Below, one piece after another: positions 42,758 through 51,717 of a stretch of 64,000 nucleotides of DNA. Positions within the stretch are counted from its first letter, which is position 1, and each line of letters begins with the position of its first letter. A model generated the notes under the pieces. That model searched no databases. It was given only the letters and a program-made list of their open reading frames with translations, and was not told the DNA's origin. The DNA comes from Flavobacterium filum DSM 17961 (GTDB lineage: Bacteria; Bacteroidota; Bacteroidia; Flavobacteriales; Flavobacteriaceae), in NCBI RefSeq assembly GCF_000425465.1, contig NZ_KE384381.1, positions 308,929 to 372,928 on the forward strand. The letters are read 5' to 3'. Both the position numbers and the translations under genes were made by a program.

Positions 42758-43819
42758 ATGAAAAAAATAAACTATATCCTTATCGTAATTGCCCTTATTG
42801 TCTGGGCTGGCTTTACTTTAGCCGGAAACAAACAAAAACAAGCCGAAGAAACAGCTATTGTGGCAGAACAAAGTGCTTATGTTGCTGTCCGCGTTGACAC
42901 TATTAAAACCGAAGTTGTTGATGCAAGCTACAGAGCTAATGGAAATTTTGCACCATTTCAGGATTTAAAATTATCTTCTGAAAGAGGCGGACAAGTAGTT
43001 CGAGTATTGGTTCAAGAAGGGGCAAGAGTATCAGTAGGGCAAACCCTTGCTGTCATAAAAGCTGATCTGCAATCGGTAGAATTACAAAATGCTGAAGCCG
43101 CTTATCTGACAGCCCAAAAAGATGCTCAACGTTTCGAAAGTGCATATAAAACCGGTGGAGTAACCCAACAGCAGCTCGATCAAACGAATTTACAATTACA
43201 ATCAGCTAAAGCAAGACTGAACCAAGCTAAGATCAATGTGGGAGACAGTAATGTAAAATCAACAATCAACGGGATTGTAAATAAAAGACATATTGAACCT
43301 GGAACAGTTGTAGCACCAGGAGCTCCACTTTTTGATGTTGTAAATGTTTCAAAACTAAAGCTAAAAGCTAATGCTACCGAAAACCAAGTTGCCAACATCA
43401 AAGTTGGAGATGAAGTTAGCATAAAAGCAAGTGTTTATCCTGATAAAGAGTTTAAAGGGAAAGTAACTTTTATCGCTGCAATGGCTGATGAGTCACTAAA
43501 CTTTCCTGTAGAGATAGAAGTATTAAACAACCCAAACAACGACTTGAGAGCAGGAATGTACGGTTCTGCAATATTCGGAGAAAAATCAAAAAATCAAACT
43601 CCAATTACGGTTGTTCCAAGAACTGCTTTTGTTGGAAGTATTGCAAACAACGAAGTTTTTGTAGCTCGTGAAGGAGTGGCCCATCTGACTAAAATCGTTT
43701 CAGGAAGAAACTTCGGAGATACGGTTGAAGTTTTTGATGGACTAAAAGCAGGAGATATAGTCATCACAAGCGGTATTATCAATCTTACCGACGGAGCAAA
43801 AATTAATATTGTGAAATAA
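42758..43819 (+). CDS. Efflux RND periplasmic adaptor (membrane fusion protein)
   Basis: 353 residues. N-terminal membrane anchor INYILIVIALIVWAGFTLAG, barrel-sandwich halves GGQVVRVLVQEGARVSVGQTL and STINGIVNKRHIEPGTVV around a short helical hairpin (about 110-165), beta-barrel domain and a membrane-proximal domain (VPRTAFVGS ... VVEVFDGLKAGD-like). Links the RND pump to TolC. Confidence 0.94.
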   Translation: MKKINYILIVIALIVWAGFTLAGNKQKQAEETAIVAEQSAYVAVRVDTIKTEVVDASYRANGNFAPFQDLKLSSERGGQVVRVLVQEGARVSVGQTLAVIKADLQSVELQNAEAAYLTAQKDAQRFESAYKTGGVTQQQLDQTNLQLQSAKARLNQAKINVGDSNVKSTINGIVNKRHIEPGTVVAPGAPLFDVVNVSKLKLKANATENQVANIKVGDEVSIKASVYPDKEFKGKVTFIAAMADESLNFPVEIEVLNNPNNDLRAGMYGSAIFGEKSKNQTPITVVPRTAFVGSIANNEVFVAREGVAHLTKIVSGRNFGDTVEVFDGLKAGDIVITSGIINLTDGAKINIVK

Positions 43820-43822
43820 GAA

Positions 43823-43893
43823 CAAAGAGGAAAGAAATAAGAAACAAGAGAAAAGACACAAGTCTTTCTTCTTGACTCTTTCTTCTTTCATCT
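43823..43893. repeat. Purine/pyrimidine inverted repeat between MFP and RND genes
   Basis: Left half is nearly all A/G (GAGGAAAGAAATAAGAAA), right half nearly all C/T (TCTTTCTTCTTGACTCTTTC), giving an imperfect long hairpin inside the efflux operon. Confidence 0.6.
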
Positions 43894-43907
43894 AAAAAGA
43901 AAAATAT

Positions 43908-46900
43908 ATGAAATTAGCAGAAATATCAATAAAACGTCCCACGATAATAGTCGTGTTATTCACGATTTTAACATTGGGCGGACTTTTTACTTACAATCAG
44001 TTAGGTTACGAACTTATCCCGAAATTCGAGACCAATATGATTACGATTTCTACGGTTTATCCGGGAGCATCTCCTTCTGAAATAGAAAATACAGTTACCA
44101 AAAAAGTTGAAGATGCGATTTCTTCGTTAGAAAACATCAAGAAAATTGATTCTAAATCATTTGAGAGTATTTCGGTTGTAATGATTCAACTCAATCCTGG
44201 AGCTAATACCGATTATGCTTTGAACGATGCTCAACGTAAAGTAAATGCAATTTTGGCTGATTTACCTGATGATGCTGATCCGCCTTCACTCGTTAAATTC
44301 TCAATGGACGATTTACCGATTATGACAATTGCAGCTACGGGAGATATGGACGAAGTTGCTTTTTTTGATTTAATCGACAAGAAAATCCAGCCTGCACTCT
44401 CTCGTGTTCCGGGAGTGGCACAGGTGAACCTTATCGGAGGAGAAGAAAGAGAAATTCAGGTAAACATCAATCAGGAAAAATTAGAAGGTTTCGGACTTTC
44501 TATACCTGAAATCAGACAGGTCGTGATGGCTTCAAATCTTGACTTCCCTACCGGAAATGTTAAGACAAGAGAAAACACAACACTTATTCGTCTGGCTGGA
44601 AAATACAAAGATGTTACGGAACTTCAGAATTTAATTATCAAAGAAAAAAACGGAATCCAAATTCGTTTAAAAGATGTAGCAGAAGTTAGAGATACTCAAA
44701 AAGACGTTGAAAAATTAGCTCGTAACAACCAACAGAATACTATTTTGATTCAGGTTATGAAACAATCTGATGCCAATGCTGTGGCTGTAAGCGAATTGGT
44801 CAGAAAAACAGCTTTAGGAATCGAAAAAGATTACGAAGTAAACAACGTGAAATTAGCTATTGCAGATGATACAAGTGATTTTACCCTAACTGCTGCCAAC
44901 AACGTAATTTTTGATATTTTCTTAGCTATTTTCTTAGTTGCTGCCGTAATGCTTTTATTCTTACATAGTTTAAGAAATGCGTTTATCGTAATGGTTACGA
45001 TTCCTGCTTCGCTTATTGCAACTTTTATCGGAATCTACTTTATGGGATTCACCCTGAACTTGATGAGTTTGGTTGCTCTTTCTCTTGTTGTAGGTATTTT
45101 GGTCGATGATGCTATTGTGGTTTTGGAGAATATTCACAGGCATATGGAAATGGGTAAAAACAAGGTTCGTGCTGCTTATGACGGAGCTTCCGAAATCGGA
45201 TTTACCGTTGTGGGTATTACCCTCGTTATTATTGTGGTATTCTTACCGATTACTTTGAGTAACGACTTGGTATCAAATATTATCCGTCAGTTTGCTGTAA
45301 CGGTAATGATTGCAACAGCTTTTTCGTTTTTGGCTTCGTTTACGCTCGTTCCTTGGCTTTCTTCAAGATTCGGAAAATTAGAACACGTATCAGACAAAAC
45401 CATTTTCGGAAAAATTATCCTTTGGTTTGAAGCAAGAATTACTGCTTTTACACACTGGATTTCAGGAATATTGGAATGGGCTTTGAAAAACTGGAAAACG
45501 AAACTTACCACATTATTGATAGCTGTATTTTTATTCTTTGGTTCTATTTTTGGATTAGGAGGATTTGTAGGAGGAGAATTTTTCCCGAAAATGGATAGAG
45601 GAGAATTCTTGGTTCAGATAGAACTTCCGAAAGATGCTTCAATCGAACAAACCAATTTTATTACGCAAAGAACAGAGAAGTATCTTAAAGAAAAGCCCGA
45701 AATTGTTAATATGATTACCAAAGTCGGCGAAACAAGTGGAGGATTTGGTTCTACCCAAGCTACTGCTTATAAGTCTGAGGTTAGCGTAAAATTGGTCGAT
45801 AAATCTTTGAGAGCTGAAAACACGTTTATTTATGCAGCCAAACTAAAAAGAGAATTACAAGAATACTTAGTTGATGCCAAAATCACAATTGTACCTATCG
45901 GAATTATGGGAGCTGATGATGCACCTTTGCAGTTGGTTGTGGTGGGTTCTGATCTTGAAAGTGCTATGGATTTTGCCAAAAAAGCAGAAGCAGAATTATT
46001 AAAAATTGCAGGAACATCAGAAGTAGAACTTTCTGTCGAAGACGGAAATCCGGAAATCGAAGTAAAAGTAGATAGAGATAAAATGTCCCGTTTAGGTCTG
46101 GATTTATCAACAGTCGGTATGACAATGCAAACTGCTTTCTCAGGAAATACCGATGCAAAATTCAGAGCAGGAGAATACGAATATGACATCAACATCAGAT
46201 ATGATGAATTTAACCGCTCAAACATTGATGATGTAAGCAATATTATATTTGTCAATAAAGACGGAGAAAAAATCCGTTTAGAACAATTTGCCGATGTAAA
46301 ACAAGGTTCAGGACCAAGTGTTTTGGAACGTAGAGACAAAAGTCCTTCTGTAACGGTTCGTTCTCAAGTTATCGGACGTGCTGTTGGAGACGTGGCAGCA
46401 GAATGGGAAAAAGCATTTTCACAACTCGAAAGACCTGTCGGAGTAAGCTATGTTTGGGGTGGAGATATGGAAATGCAAGGAGAAGGTTTCGGAACATTAG
46501 GAATTGCTTTACTGGCTGCGATCATCTTGGTTTATCTGGTAATGGTTGCTTTGTATAACAGTTACGTGCATCCGTTTGTGGTATTGTTTTCAATTCCGCT
46601 TGCTTTGATAGGTGTAATGGCAATTCTGGCACTTACAAATAATTCGCTAAACATATTCACTATCTTGGGTATGATTATGCTAATCGGATTGGTTGCCAAA
46701 AATGCAATTTTGATTGTCGATTTTACCAACCACAGAAAAGAAGCGGGAGAAACAACAAAAACAGCTCTTATTCAGGCGAATCACGCAAGGTTACGTCCGA
46801 TTATGATGACTACTATTGCGATGGTTTTCGGTATGATTCCGATTGCAATTGCAAAAGGAGCTGCAGCCGAGATGAACAACGGACTGGCTTGGGTAATTAT

Positions 46901-47084
46901 CGGAGGACTTATTTCGTCATTATTCCTTACTCTTGTTATTGTTCCTGTTGTATATTCTGTATTTGAAGGAATCACAAACAGGTTCAGAAAAAACAAACAA
47001 AAAACAGATTATGCTCAAGAAATGATTGCTGATTATGAGCATAAGGAGTTAAGTGATGACGGGTTCACGCCAAAACATTCATAA
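43908..47084 (+). CDS. RND efflux transporter (HAE1/AcrB-like permease)
   Basis: 1058 residues, twelve-helix RND architecture. N-terminal ISIKRPTIIVVLFTILTLGG, helix 4 GILVDDAIVVLENIHRHME with the paired proton-relay Asp residues, helix 10 LIGLVAKNAILIVDFTNHR with the matching Lys, and large porter domains between. Exports drugs or other amphiphiles using the proton gradient. Last gene of tetR-tolC-MFP-RND; ends before a terminator at 47119-47146. Confidence 0.96.
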   Translation: MKLAEISIKRPTIIVVLFTILTLGGLFTYNQLGYELIPKFETNMITISTVYPGASPSEIENTVTKKVEDAISSLENIKKIDSKSFESISVVMIQLNPGANTDYALNDAQRKVNAILADLPDDADPPSLVKFSMDDLPIMTIAATGDMDEVAFFDLIDKKIQPALSRVPGVAQVNLIGGEEREIQVNINQEKLEGFGLSIPEIRQVVMASNLDFPTGNVKTRENTTLIRLAGKYKDVTELQNLIIKEKNGIQIRLKDVAEVRDTQKDVEKLARNNQQNTILIQVMKQSDANAVAVSELVRKTALGIEKDYEVNNVKLAIADDTSDFTLTAANNVIFDIFLAIFLVAAVMLLFLHSLRNAFIVMVTIPASLIATFIGIYFMGFTLNLMSLVALSLVVGILVDDAIVVLENIHRHMEMGKNKVRAAYDGASEIGFTVVGITLVIIVVFLPITLSNDLVSNIIRQFAVTVMIATAFSFLASFTLVPWLSSRFGKLEHVSDKTIFGKIILWFEARITAFTHWISGILEWALKNWKTKLTTLLIAVFLFFGSIFGLGGFVGGEFFPKMDRGEFLVQIELPKDASIEQTNFITQRTEKYLKEKPEIVNMITKVGETSGGFGSTQATAYKSEVSVKLVDKSLRAENTFIYAAKLKRELQEYLVDAKITIVPIGIMGADDAPLQLVVVGSDLESAMDFAKKAEAELLKIAGTSEVELSVEDGNPEIEVKVDRDKMSRLGLDLSTVGMTMQTAFSGNTDAKFRAGEYEYDINIRYDEFNRSNIDDVSNIIFVNKDGEKIRLEQFADVKQGSGPSVLERRDKSPSVTVRSQVIGRAVGDVAAEWEKAFSQLERPVGVSYVWGGDMEMQGEGFGTLGIALLAAIILVYLVMVALYNSYVHPFVVLFSIPLALIGVMAILALTNNSLNIFTILGMIMLIGLVAKNAILIVDFTNHRKEAGETTKTALIQANHARLRPIMMTTIAMVFGMIPIAIAKGAAAEMNNGLAWVIIGGLISSLFLTLVIVPVVYSVFEGITNRFRKNKQKTDYAQEMIADYEHKELSDDGFTPKHS

Positions 47085-47118
47085 ACTATTTTTAATTCCA
47101 CAAACAAATCAACCAATT

Positions 47119-47146
47119 AAACCACGTGAAAGCGTGGTTTTTTTTA
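47119..47146 (+). terminator. Efflux operon terminator
   Basis: 8-base stem AAACCACG / CGTGGTTT, loop TGAAAG, then a run of T. Confidence 0.85.
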
Positions 47147-47165
47147 TCTTGCATAAAATTTTTAT

Positions 47166-47735
47166 ATGAAAAAAATCAGAATGAGCTGTTGTATTTTAAT
47201 TTCCTTCTTGATAGTAAGTTGTGCCAATGAAGAAATTCAATCCATCAAAATTAAAGGGCAATATGAAATTAATTTACCCAAAACACTTTCCAAAGCCGAT
47301 AATTTGCATGAAGATGCTTCGTTGCAATACCAAAATATTTTTAACGAATTTTATACGATTGTGATTGATGAACCAATTTCTGATTTCAATGATTTAGTTA
47401 CTCAAGATGAGTATTTAGCAGAAAGTTACAAACCCAATTTAACCGGATATTCCAACTTATTAAAAGATAATTTATCAGCTACTATAAAAAATGGTAAATT
47501 CTCCAAGTTTGAAGATACTAAAATCAACGGAATGGAAGCAAAACTCATGAACGTGACCGGAACTGTTGACGGAATAGATGTTTATTATCAATTTGGATTT
47601 GTAAAAGGGAGAGATCGATACTACCAAATCGTCAACTGGACAGAACTCAGCAGAAAAGAAGATCATTCAAAAGTTATGGCCAAAATCATCTCTTCCTTCA
47701 AGGAACTCAATCGTTCCAAAAAGAAAATACAATAA
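47166..47735 (+). CDS. Putative lipoprotein, function unknown
   Basis: 189 residues. Lipoprotein signal MKKIRMSCCILISFLIVSC with lipobox IVSC. The mature part reads KGQYEINLPKTLSKA ... LQYQNIFNEFYTIVIDEP, KINGMEAKLMNVTGTVDG, YYQIVNWTELSRKEDHSKVM; this alternation resembles small envelope proteins of the PsbP/MOG1-like fold, but that is a weak guess. Own terminator shared with the convergent MORN-type gene. Confidence 0.72.
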   Translation: MKKIRMSCCILISFLIVSCANEEIQSIKIKGQYEINLPKTLSKADNLHEDASLQYQNIFNEFYTIVIDEPISDFNDLVTQDEYLAESYKPNLTGYSNLLKDNLSATIKNGKFSKFEDTKINGMEAKLMNVTGTVDGIDVYYQFGFVKGRDRYYQIVNWTELSRKEDHSKVMAKIISSFKELNRSKKKIQ

Positions 47736-47737
47736 AA

Positions 47738-47768
47738 AAAAAAGAGCTTCGATTATGAAGCTCTTTTT
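47738..47768. terminator. Bidirectional terminator between lipoprotein and MORN-type genes
   Basis: Stem AAAAAGAGCTTC / GAAGCTCTTTTT with loop GATTAT between convergent genes. Confidence 0.88.
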
Positions 47769-47790
47769 TTCGGTTGAATATTTAAGGTAG

Positions 47791-48144
47791 TTAATTTTTA
47801 TTTACCTGAACAACTGCACCTTGCGACCATTTTTTCACTTGTGCAATTCTACTATCAGAATAATCAACTTCTGTTAAATCAGCTCCGGTCCAAAAGAACC
47901 ATTTGCCAATTTTCATTCCGTCTTTATACTGACCCATCGATACTTTGTTTCCGCTTTCATCATACGAAACCCATTGTCCGTGCACTTTTCCGTCTTTATA
48001 AAAACCTTCTTGTTGCACTTGACCATTATCATGATAAAAAGTTGATTTAACCATTTGGTCAACCACTTCGTGTTTTGCATTATTATCTTGAGCAAATAAA
48101 GCTCCAGAAACTACCAGCATTGCTGCAATAAATAACTTTTTCAT
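47791..48144 (-). CDS. Secreted MORN-repeat/YwqK-like protein
   Basis: 117 residues. Signal peptide MKKLFIAAMLVVSGALFAQ, then three MORN-type units: STFYHDNGQVQQEGFYKDGK, VHGQWVSYDESGNKVSMGQY and KDGMKIGKWFFWTG. YwqK-like repeats occur in envelope proteins of Bacteroidota and in one Bacillus antitoxin; here a secreted location argues against a toxin-antitoxin role, and no partner is adjacent. TAAATTTG at 48179-48186 lies upstream. Confidence 0.82.
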   Translation of the reverse strand: MKKLFIAAMLVVSGALFAQDNNAKHEVVDQMVKSTFYHDNGQVQQEGFYKDGKVHGQWVSYDESGNKVSMGQYKDGMKIGKWFFWTGADLTEVDYSDSRIAQVKKWSQGAVVQVNKN

Positions 48145-48178
48145 ACTCTTTTGTTTTAGCAGGTTAACAATTACTAAA

Positions 48179-48186
48179 CAAATTTA
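48179..48186 (-). promoter_or_regulatory. Putative -7 element of the MORN-type gene
   Basis: Minus-strand TAAATTTG 34 bases before the ATG at 48144. Confidence 0.45.
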
Positions 48187-48257
48187 TGCAAAAATTTACA
48201 TTAAAAAAACTTTTTGGTAACAATTTGGTAACATTAAATGAAAACTTAACATTGTAA

Positions 48258-48595
48258 AAATGGTGATGGGTGATTGGTAATGGGTAATCGGAACTTCGAA
48301 AATTCTATAAAAATAGTTGAGAAATCCATCTACAAGCCAAGAAATCCGATTCAATCCAGACAATCCATGTTCCATAAAAATAAGTTTGGAGTTGATAGTT
48401 TAGAGTTAGGAGAAAATTTTTTATGGAAAAAAGTAAGCAGAATAAAATCCATCCAAATCCATTTTCGCTTGCGAACAAAGAAATCAGCGTAAATCCATTT
48501 AATCTAGACAATCCGCGTTCTATTTTGATAAAGATTTGAAACAAATTATAATCAGAAAAACCCTTTACCCATCACCCATCACCTTTTACCACAAA
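48258..48595. repeat. Inverted GATGGGTGAT pair bracketing other repeats
   Basis: GGTGATGGGTGATTGGTAAT at 48261-48280 faces TTACCCATCACCCATCACC near 48566-48584, about 300 bases apart. Confidence 0.65.
48430..48535. repeat. ACACGGATT / TTCGCAAGCGAA repeat, copy 3 (inverse)
   Basis: On the minus strand it reads TTAAATGGATTTACGCTGATTT and then TTTGTTCGCAAGCGAA, matching copy 1 at 38551-38626 over about 60 bases. A shorter fourth copy lies at 48328-48373. Confidence 0.8.
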
Positions 48596-48621
48596 AAATC
48601 CAATTTCTTCAAACAAAATAC

Positions 48622-48629
48622 TACTTTTG
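48622..48629 (+). promoter_or_regulatory. Putative aspS -7 element
   Basis: TACTTTTG 24 bases before the ATG at 48654; excludes the earlier in-frame start at 48627. Confidence 0.5.
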
Positions 48630-48653
48630 CATTTCAAAAAATTTCGAATCAAA

Positions 48654-50405
48654 ATGTATAGAAGTCATACTTGTGGCGAATTAAACAGTTCGCACATCAA
48701 TACAGAAGTTACCTTAGCCGGATGGGTGCAAAAATCGCGTGATAAAGGTTTTATGAATTGGGTAGATTTACGTGATCGTTACGGCATCACACAATTAATT
48801 TTTGACGAAAGCCGTACCGAAAAATCCGTTTTTGAAGCCGCTAAAACACTTGGTCGTGAATTCGTAATTCAAGTAAAAGGAACCGTTATTGAACGCGAAG
48901 CCAAAAACAAAAACATTCCAACAGGAGATATTGAAATTTTAGTTTCAGAACTAACGATATTAAATGCTGCTCAACTTCCACCTTTCACCATCGAAGATGA
49001 GACCGATGGTGGTGAAGACATTCGAATGAAATATCGCTATTTAGACATTCGTAGAAATCCGGTAAAAAACTCCTTGATTTTCCGTCATAAAGTATCGATG
49101 GAAGTTCGAAATTATTTATCCAATCAAGGTTTTTGCGAAATAGAAACACCTTATTTAATTAAATCAACTCCCGAAGGAGCTCGTGATTTCGTTGTTCCAA
49201 GTAGAATGAACGAAGGACAATTTTATGCTCTTCCGCAATCGCCACAAACCTTCAAACAATTGTTGATGGTGGGCGGAATGGATAAATATTTTCAAATTGT
49301 AAAATGTTTTAGAGACGAAGATTTGCGTGCCGACCGTCAACCGGAATTCACTCAAATCGATTGTGAAATGGCGTTTGTGGAACAAGAAGATATTCTGAAT
49401 GTTTTTGAAGGATTGACCCGTCATTTACTTAAAGAAATAAAAGGAGTAGAAGTAGATAAATTCCCGAGAATTACCTACGATTATGCTATGAAAACCTACG
49501 GAAACGACAAACCGGACATTCGTTTTGAGATGAAATTCGGAGAGTTAAACGCCGTTGCTCAACACAAAGATTTTCCGGTATTTAATGCAGCCGAATTAGT
49601 AGTCGGAATTGCCGTTCCAGGCTGTGCATCGTATTCCAGAAAAGAAATTGATGCATTGATTGATTGGATCAAACGTCCGCAAATCGGTGCTACCGGAATG
49701 GTTTACGTGAAATACGAATTAGACGGAAGTCTAAAATCATCCGTAGATAAATTTTATGACGAAGCCGATTTAAAAAAATGGGCCGAAATCACCAACGCCA
49801 AACCGGGCGATTTAATTTTAATTCTTTCCGGAAAAGCAGATAAAACCAGAACACAATTATCAGCACTTCGTATGGAAGTGGCCACTCGTTTAGGCTTGCG
49901 AAAACCGGACGAATTTGCTCCACTTTGGGTAGTCGATTTTCCGTTGTTGGAATGGGATGAAGATTCGCAACGCTACCACGCCATGCACCATCCGTTCACA
50001 TCACCAAAACCGGAAGATATGAAATTGATCGAAACCGAACCCGGAAAAGTGCGTGCCAATGCTTATGATATGGTGTTAAACGGAAACGAAATCGGCGGAG
50101 GTTCTATCCGTATTCACGACCGTGATTTACAAAGCAGAATGTTTTCGTTGTTAGGATTCACACCGGAACAAGCCGAAAACCAATTCGGATTCTTAATGAA
50201 TGCGTTTCAATTTGGTGCACCGCCACACGGAGGTTTAGCATTCGGATTAGATCGTTTGGTAGCCATTTTGGGCGGACAAGAAACCATTCGTGATTTCATT
50301 GCTTTCCCAAAAAACAACAGCGGTCGCGATGTAATGATTGATGCTCCATCTTTTATTGATGAAGCACAATTGAACGAATTGCATATTAAATTAGACATAA
50401 AATAG
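48654..50405 (+). CDS. aspS: Aspartyl-tRNA synthetase
   Basis: 583 residues. N-terminal OB fold ([23 protein letters not shown]), class II core with motif 2 [18 protein letters not shown], the bacterial GAD insertion domain about 290-410, and motif 3 [19 protein letters not shown] near the C-terminus. Charges tRNA-Asp. With asnS present in the same window, non-discriminating behaviour need not be invoked. Followed 4 bases later by a small membrane protein gene. Confidence 0.97.
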   Translation: MYRSHTCGELNSSHINTEVTLAGWVQKSRDKGFMNWVDLRDRYGITQLIFDESRTEKSVFEAAKTLGREFVIQVKGTVIEREAKNKNIPTGDIEILVSELTILNAAQLPPFTIEDETDGGEDIRMKYRYLDIRRNPVKNSLIFRHKVSMEVRNYLSNQGFCEIETPYLIKSTPEGARDFVVPSRMNEGQFYALPQSPQTFKQLLMVGGMDKYFQIVKCFRDEDLRADRQPEFTQIDCEMAFVEQEDILNVFEGLTRHLLKEIKGVEVDKFPRITYDYAMKTYGNDKPDIRFEMKFGELNAVAQHKDFPVFNAAELVVGIAVPGCASYSRKEIDALIDWIKRPQIGATGMVYVKYELDGSLKSSVDKFYDEADLKKWAEITNAKPGDLILILSGKADKTRTQLSALRMEVATRLGLRKPDEFAPLWVVDFPLLEWDEDSQRYHAMHHPFTSPKPEDMKLIETEPGKVRANAYDMVLNGNEIGGGSIRIHDRDLQSRMFSLLGFTPEQAENQFGFLMNAFQFGAPPHGGLAFGLDRLVAILGGQETIRDFIAFPKNNSGRDVMIDAPSFIDEAQLNELHIKLDIK

Positions 50406-50409
50406 CACT

Positions 50410-50643
50410 ATGAAAAATATCCTTCGCCTACTCTTTTTCGTTGCATTAGCCTTTGTTGCATTCGGTTATTATGAAAAAAACACCATCGGAACATCGGGCG
50501 ATAAATGGGTTGGAATTGGCGTACTAATCATTGCATTGGTCTGGATGCCTCTTTTTTTGTGGCATCGCTATAAAAACAAGAAATTAACTGACTTCGTTTT
50601 AAAAAACAACAACAAAAAGACTGAAAATACTGAAAATCAATAA
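50410..50643 (+). CDS. Small two-helix membrane protein
   Basis: 77 residues. Two transmembrane helices (about 4-20 and 34-52), basic tail WHRYKNKKLTDFVLKNNNKKTE. No family recognised. Starts 4 bases after aspS and is followed by the cold-shock gene promoter, so it is probably the second gene of an aspS transcript. Confidence 0.75.
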   Translation: MKNILRLLFFVALAFVAFGYYEKNTIGTSGDKWVGIGVLIIALVWMPLFLWHRYKNKKLTDFVLKNNNKKTENTENQ

Positions 50644-50692
50644 TTTTCACAAAAAAGTAACATTGTTTTAACATTCGTATTCAATTATAGTT

Positions 50693-50700
50693 TACCTTTG
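50693..50700 (+). promoter_or_regulatory. Putative -7 element of the cold-shock gene
   Basis: TACCTTTG 27 bases before the ATG at 50728; excludes the in-frame start at 50698. Confidence 0.5.
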
Positions 50701-50727
50701 ACCATTATTAATAATTTTTATTACACA

Positions 50728-50925
50728 ATGCGTACAGGTACAGTTAAATTTTTCATTGAGTCTAAAGGTTTTGGATTCATTACTGATGACGAAACAGGTA
50801 AAGACATCTTCGTTCACGCTACCGGATTAAAAGCTGAAGAGCTTAAAGAAGGTGACAAAGTTTCTTACGAAGAAGAAGAAGGCAGAAAAGGTAAAGTAGC
50901 AGCTCAAGTAGCTGTGATCGAATAA
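50728..50925 (+). CDS. Cold-shock domain protein (CspA family)
   Basis: 65 residues from ATG at 50728. RNP1 motif KGFGFI (13-18) and RNP2 motif DIFVH (26-30) of a nucleic-acid-binding OB fold; acts as RNA chaperone/antiterminator. More acidic than CspA (EEEEGRKGK near the end). Single gene with its own terminator. Confidence 0.95.
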   Translation: MRTGTVKFFIESKGFGFITDDETGKDIFVHATGLKAEELKEGDKVSYEEEEGRKGKVAAQVAVIE

Positions 50926-50957
50926 TATACATTATTTAGATTACCGAATGAATGGTT

Positions 50958-50987
50958 AACGTCTCGAGCAATCGGGACGTTTTTTTG
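50958..50987 (+). terminator. Cold-shock gene terminator
   Basis: Stem AACGTCTCG / CGGGACGTT (one T-G pair), loop AGCAAT, T-run. Confidence 0.85.
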
Positions 50988-51020
50988 TTATATAGAACAC
51001 AGATTTAAAAAATTAGAGAA

Positions 51021-51130
51021 ATTGATAAAATAATTGGGGCGTGCCCCCAAGGGTCGTGCTTTCGCCACTCGCTTTTTTGTTCAACCCCGATGGGCTGAAA
51101 CAAAAAGAGCTCAAACAATGGCTCAATCAC
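51021..51130. repeat. GC-rich intergenic element with GGGGCGTGCCCC palindrome
   Basis: Palindrome GGGGC-GT-GCCCC, then AAGGGTCGTGCTTTCGCC, ACTCGCTTTTTTGTTC and CTCACGCAAGC. GC content far above its surroundings. I recall this type as a multi-copy intergenic element in Flavobacterium; only one copy is in the window. Confidence 0.6.
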
Positions 51131-51246
51131 TCACGCAAGCTGTGCTTCAATAGAAAATTGTTCTAATTGTAGACTTATTTTCTAGATGTTAATTAGTTAC
51201 CTAATTCAAACAAATTCATAAACTTAACCAGAATAACAAACTGTTA

Positions 51247-51717
51247 TCATTCATGTATATCACTTTTGAGTCTTTCGTCAATTGGTAAATTGATAAATTC
51301 TACAACTTCAACTTTGCCAAAATCTTTGTAAAGCGGATTCAGAATAATATTATATTCTAATCCAACAATTGAAGAAGGCACTCTCAAAGCAAAAAAATTT
51401 CGGTCTTTCGACAATTTAGTAAAAATTTCAGTTGTTTTTGATGAATAGGGATATTGGTTCCATCTTTCAGGAATTTTTTTCAGTTCTTCAATAACAAAAT
51501 CATCTGGAAATTCAATTTTTGCCACTACTATTTCTTTAGGTAAATAGGCAATATTTTCTGAGTGTACATAATATTCGAGCAAGGCTAAAGAAATATTTTC
51601 TGAACAATAAACCGCTCTTGTCCCAACTTCGTTCCACCTTCCCCCCACTTTTTCAGCTCCTATTCCTGAAAGGGTTGACTCTTTATATTTAAGATTGGTT
51701 ATTCTGTAAACAATCAT
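51247..51717 (-). CDS. RES domain toxin
   Basis: 156 residues. VYRITN at the N-terminus, GGRWNEVGTRAVYCSENISLALLEYYVH and a later RVPSSIV-YNIILNP region give the R-E-S residues of the RES fold, an ADP-ribosyl-like domain that depletes NAD+. Its ATG shares an A with the stop of the upstream antitoxin gene (TAATG), so expression is coupled. A typical RES-Xre type II module. Confidence 0.9.
   Translation of the reverse strand: MIVYRITNLKYKESTLSGIGAEKVGGRWNEVGTRAVYCSENISLALLEYYVHSENIAYLPKEIVVAKIEFPDDFVIEELKKIPERWNQYPYSSKTTEIFTKLSKDRNFFALRVPSSIVGLEYNIILNPLYKDFGKVEVVEFINLPIDERLKSDIHE

Larger units (their letters stand above)
48145..48653. other. Gene-free gap of about 500 bases filled with repeats
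   Basis: Contains the MORN-type gene's -7 element (48179-48186), an AT-rich start, an inverted GATGGGTGAT pair (48258-48295 and 48556-48595), two reversed copies of the ACACGGATT family (48328-48373 and 48430-48535), and the aspS promoter (48622-48629). Short open frames in it are made only of repeat sequence. No gene or RNA fold recognised. Confidence 0.75.
50926..51246. other. Gap of about 320 bases: terminator plus dispersed repeat
   Basis: Holds the csp terminator (50958-50987), a GC-rich repeat element (51021-51130) and AT-rich filler with no open frame of note. The RES toxin gene ends at 51247. Confidence 0.75.

Noticed and set aside
45830..46339. Minus-strand open frame of 169 codons opposite the RND gene
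   Set aside because: Antisense shadow; biased composition and no start signal.
40786..47084. Recent horizontal transfer of the efflux operon
   Set aside because: GC by spot count (38-42 percent) overlaps that of other genes here, and the operon has a typical local promoter; no mobile element is nearby, so transfer is possible but unsupported.
47791..48144. YwqK-like protein as an antitoxin
   Set aside because: It has a signal peptide and no toxin gene adjacent; MORN-type envelope protein is the simpler reading.
48274..48544. Short open frames on both strands between the MORN-type gene and aspS
   Set aside because: Composed entirely of dispersed repeats; no promoter, composition unlike real proteins.
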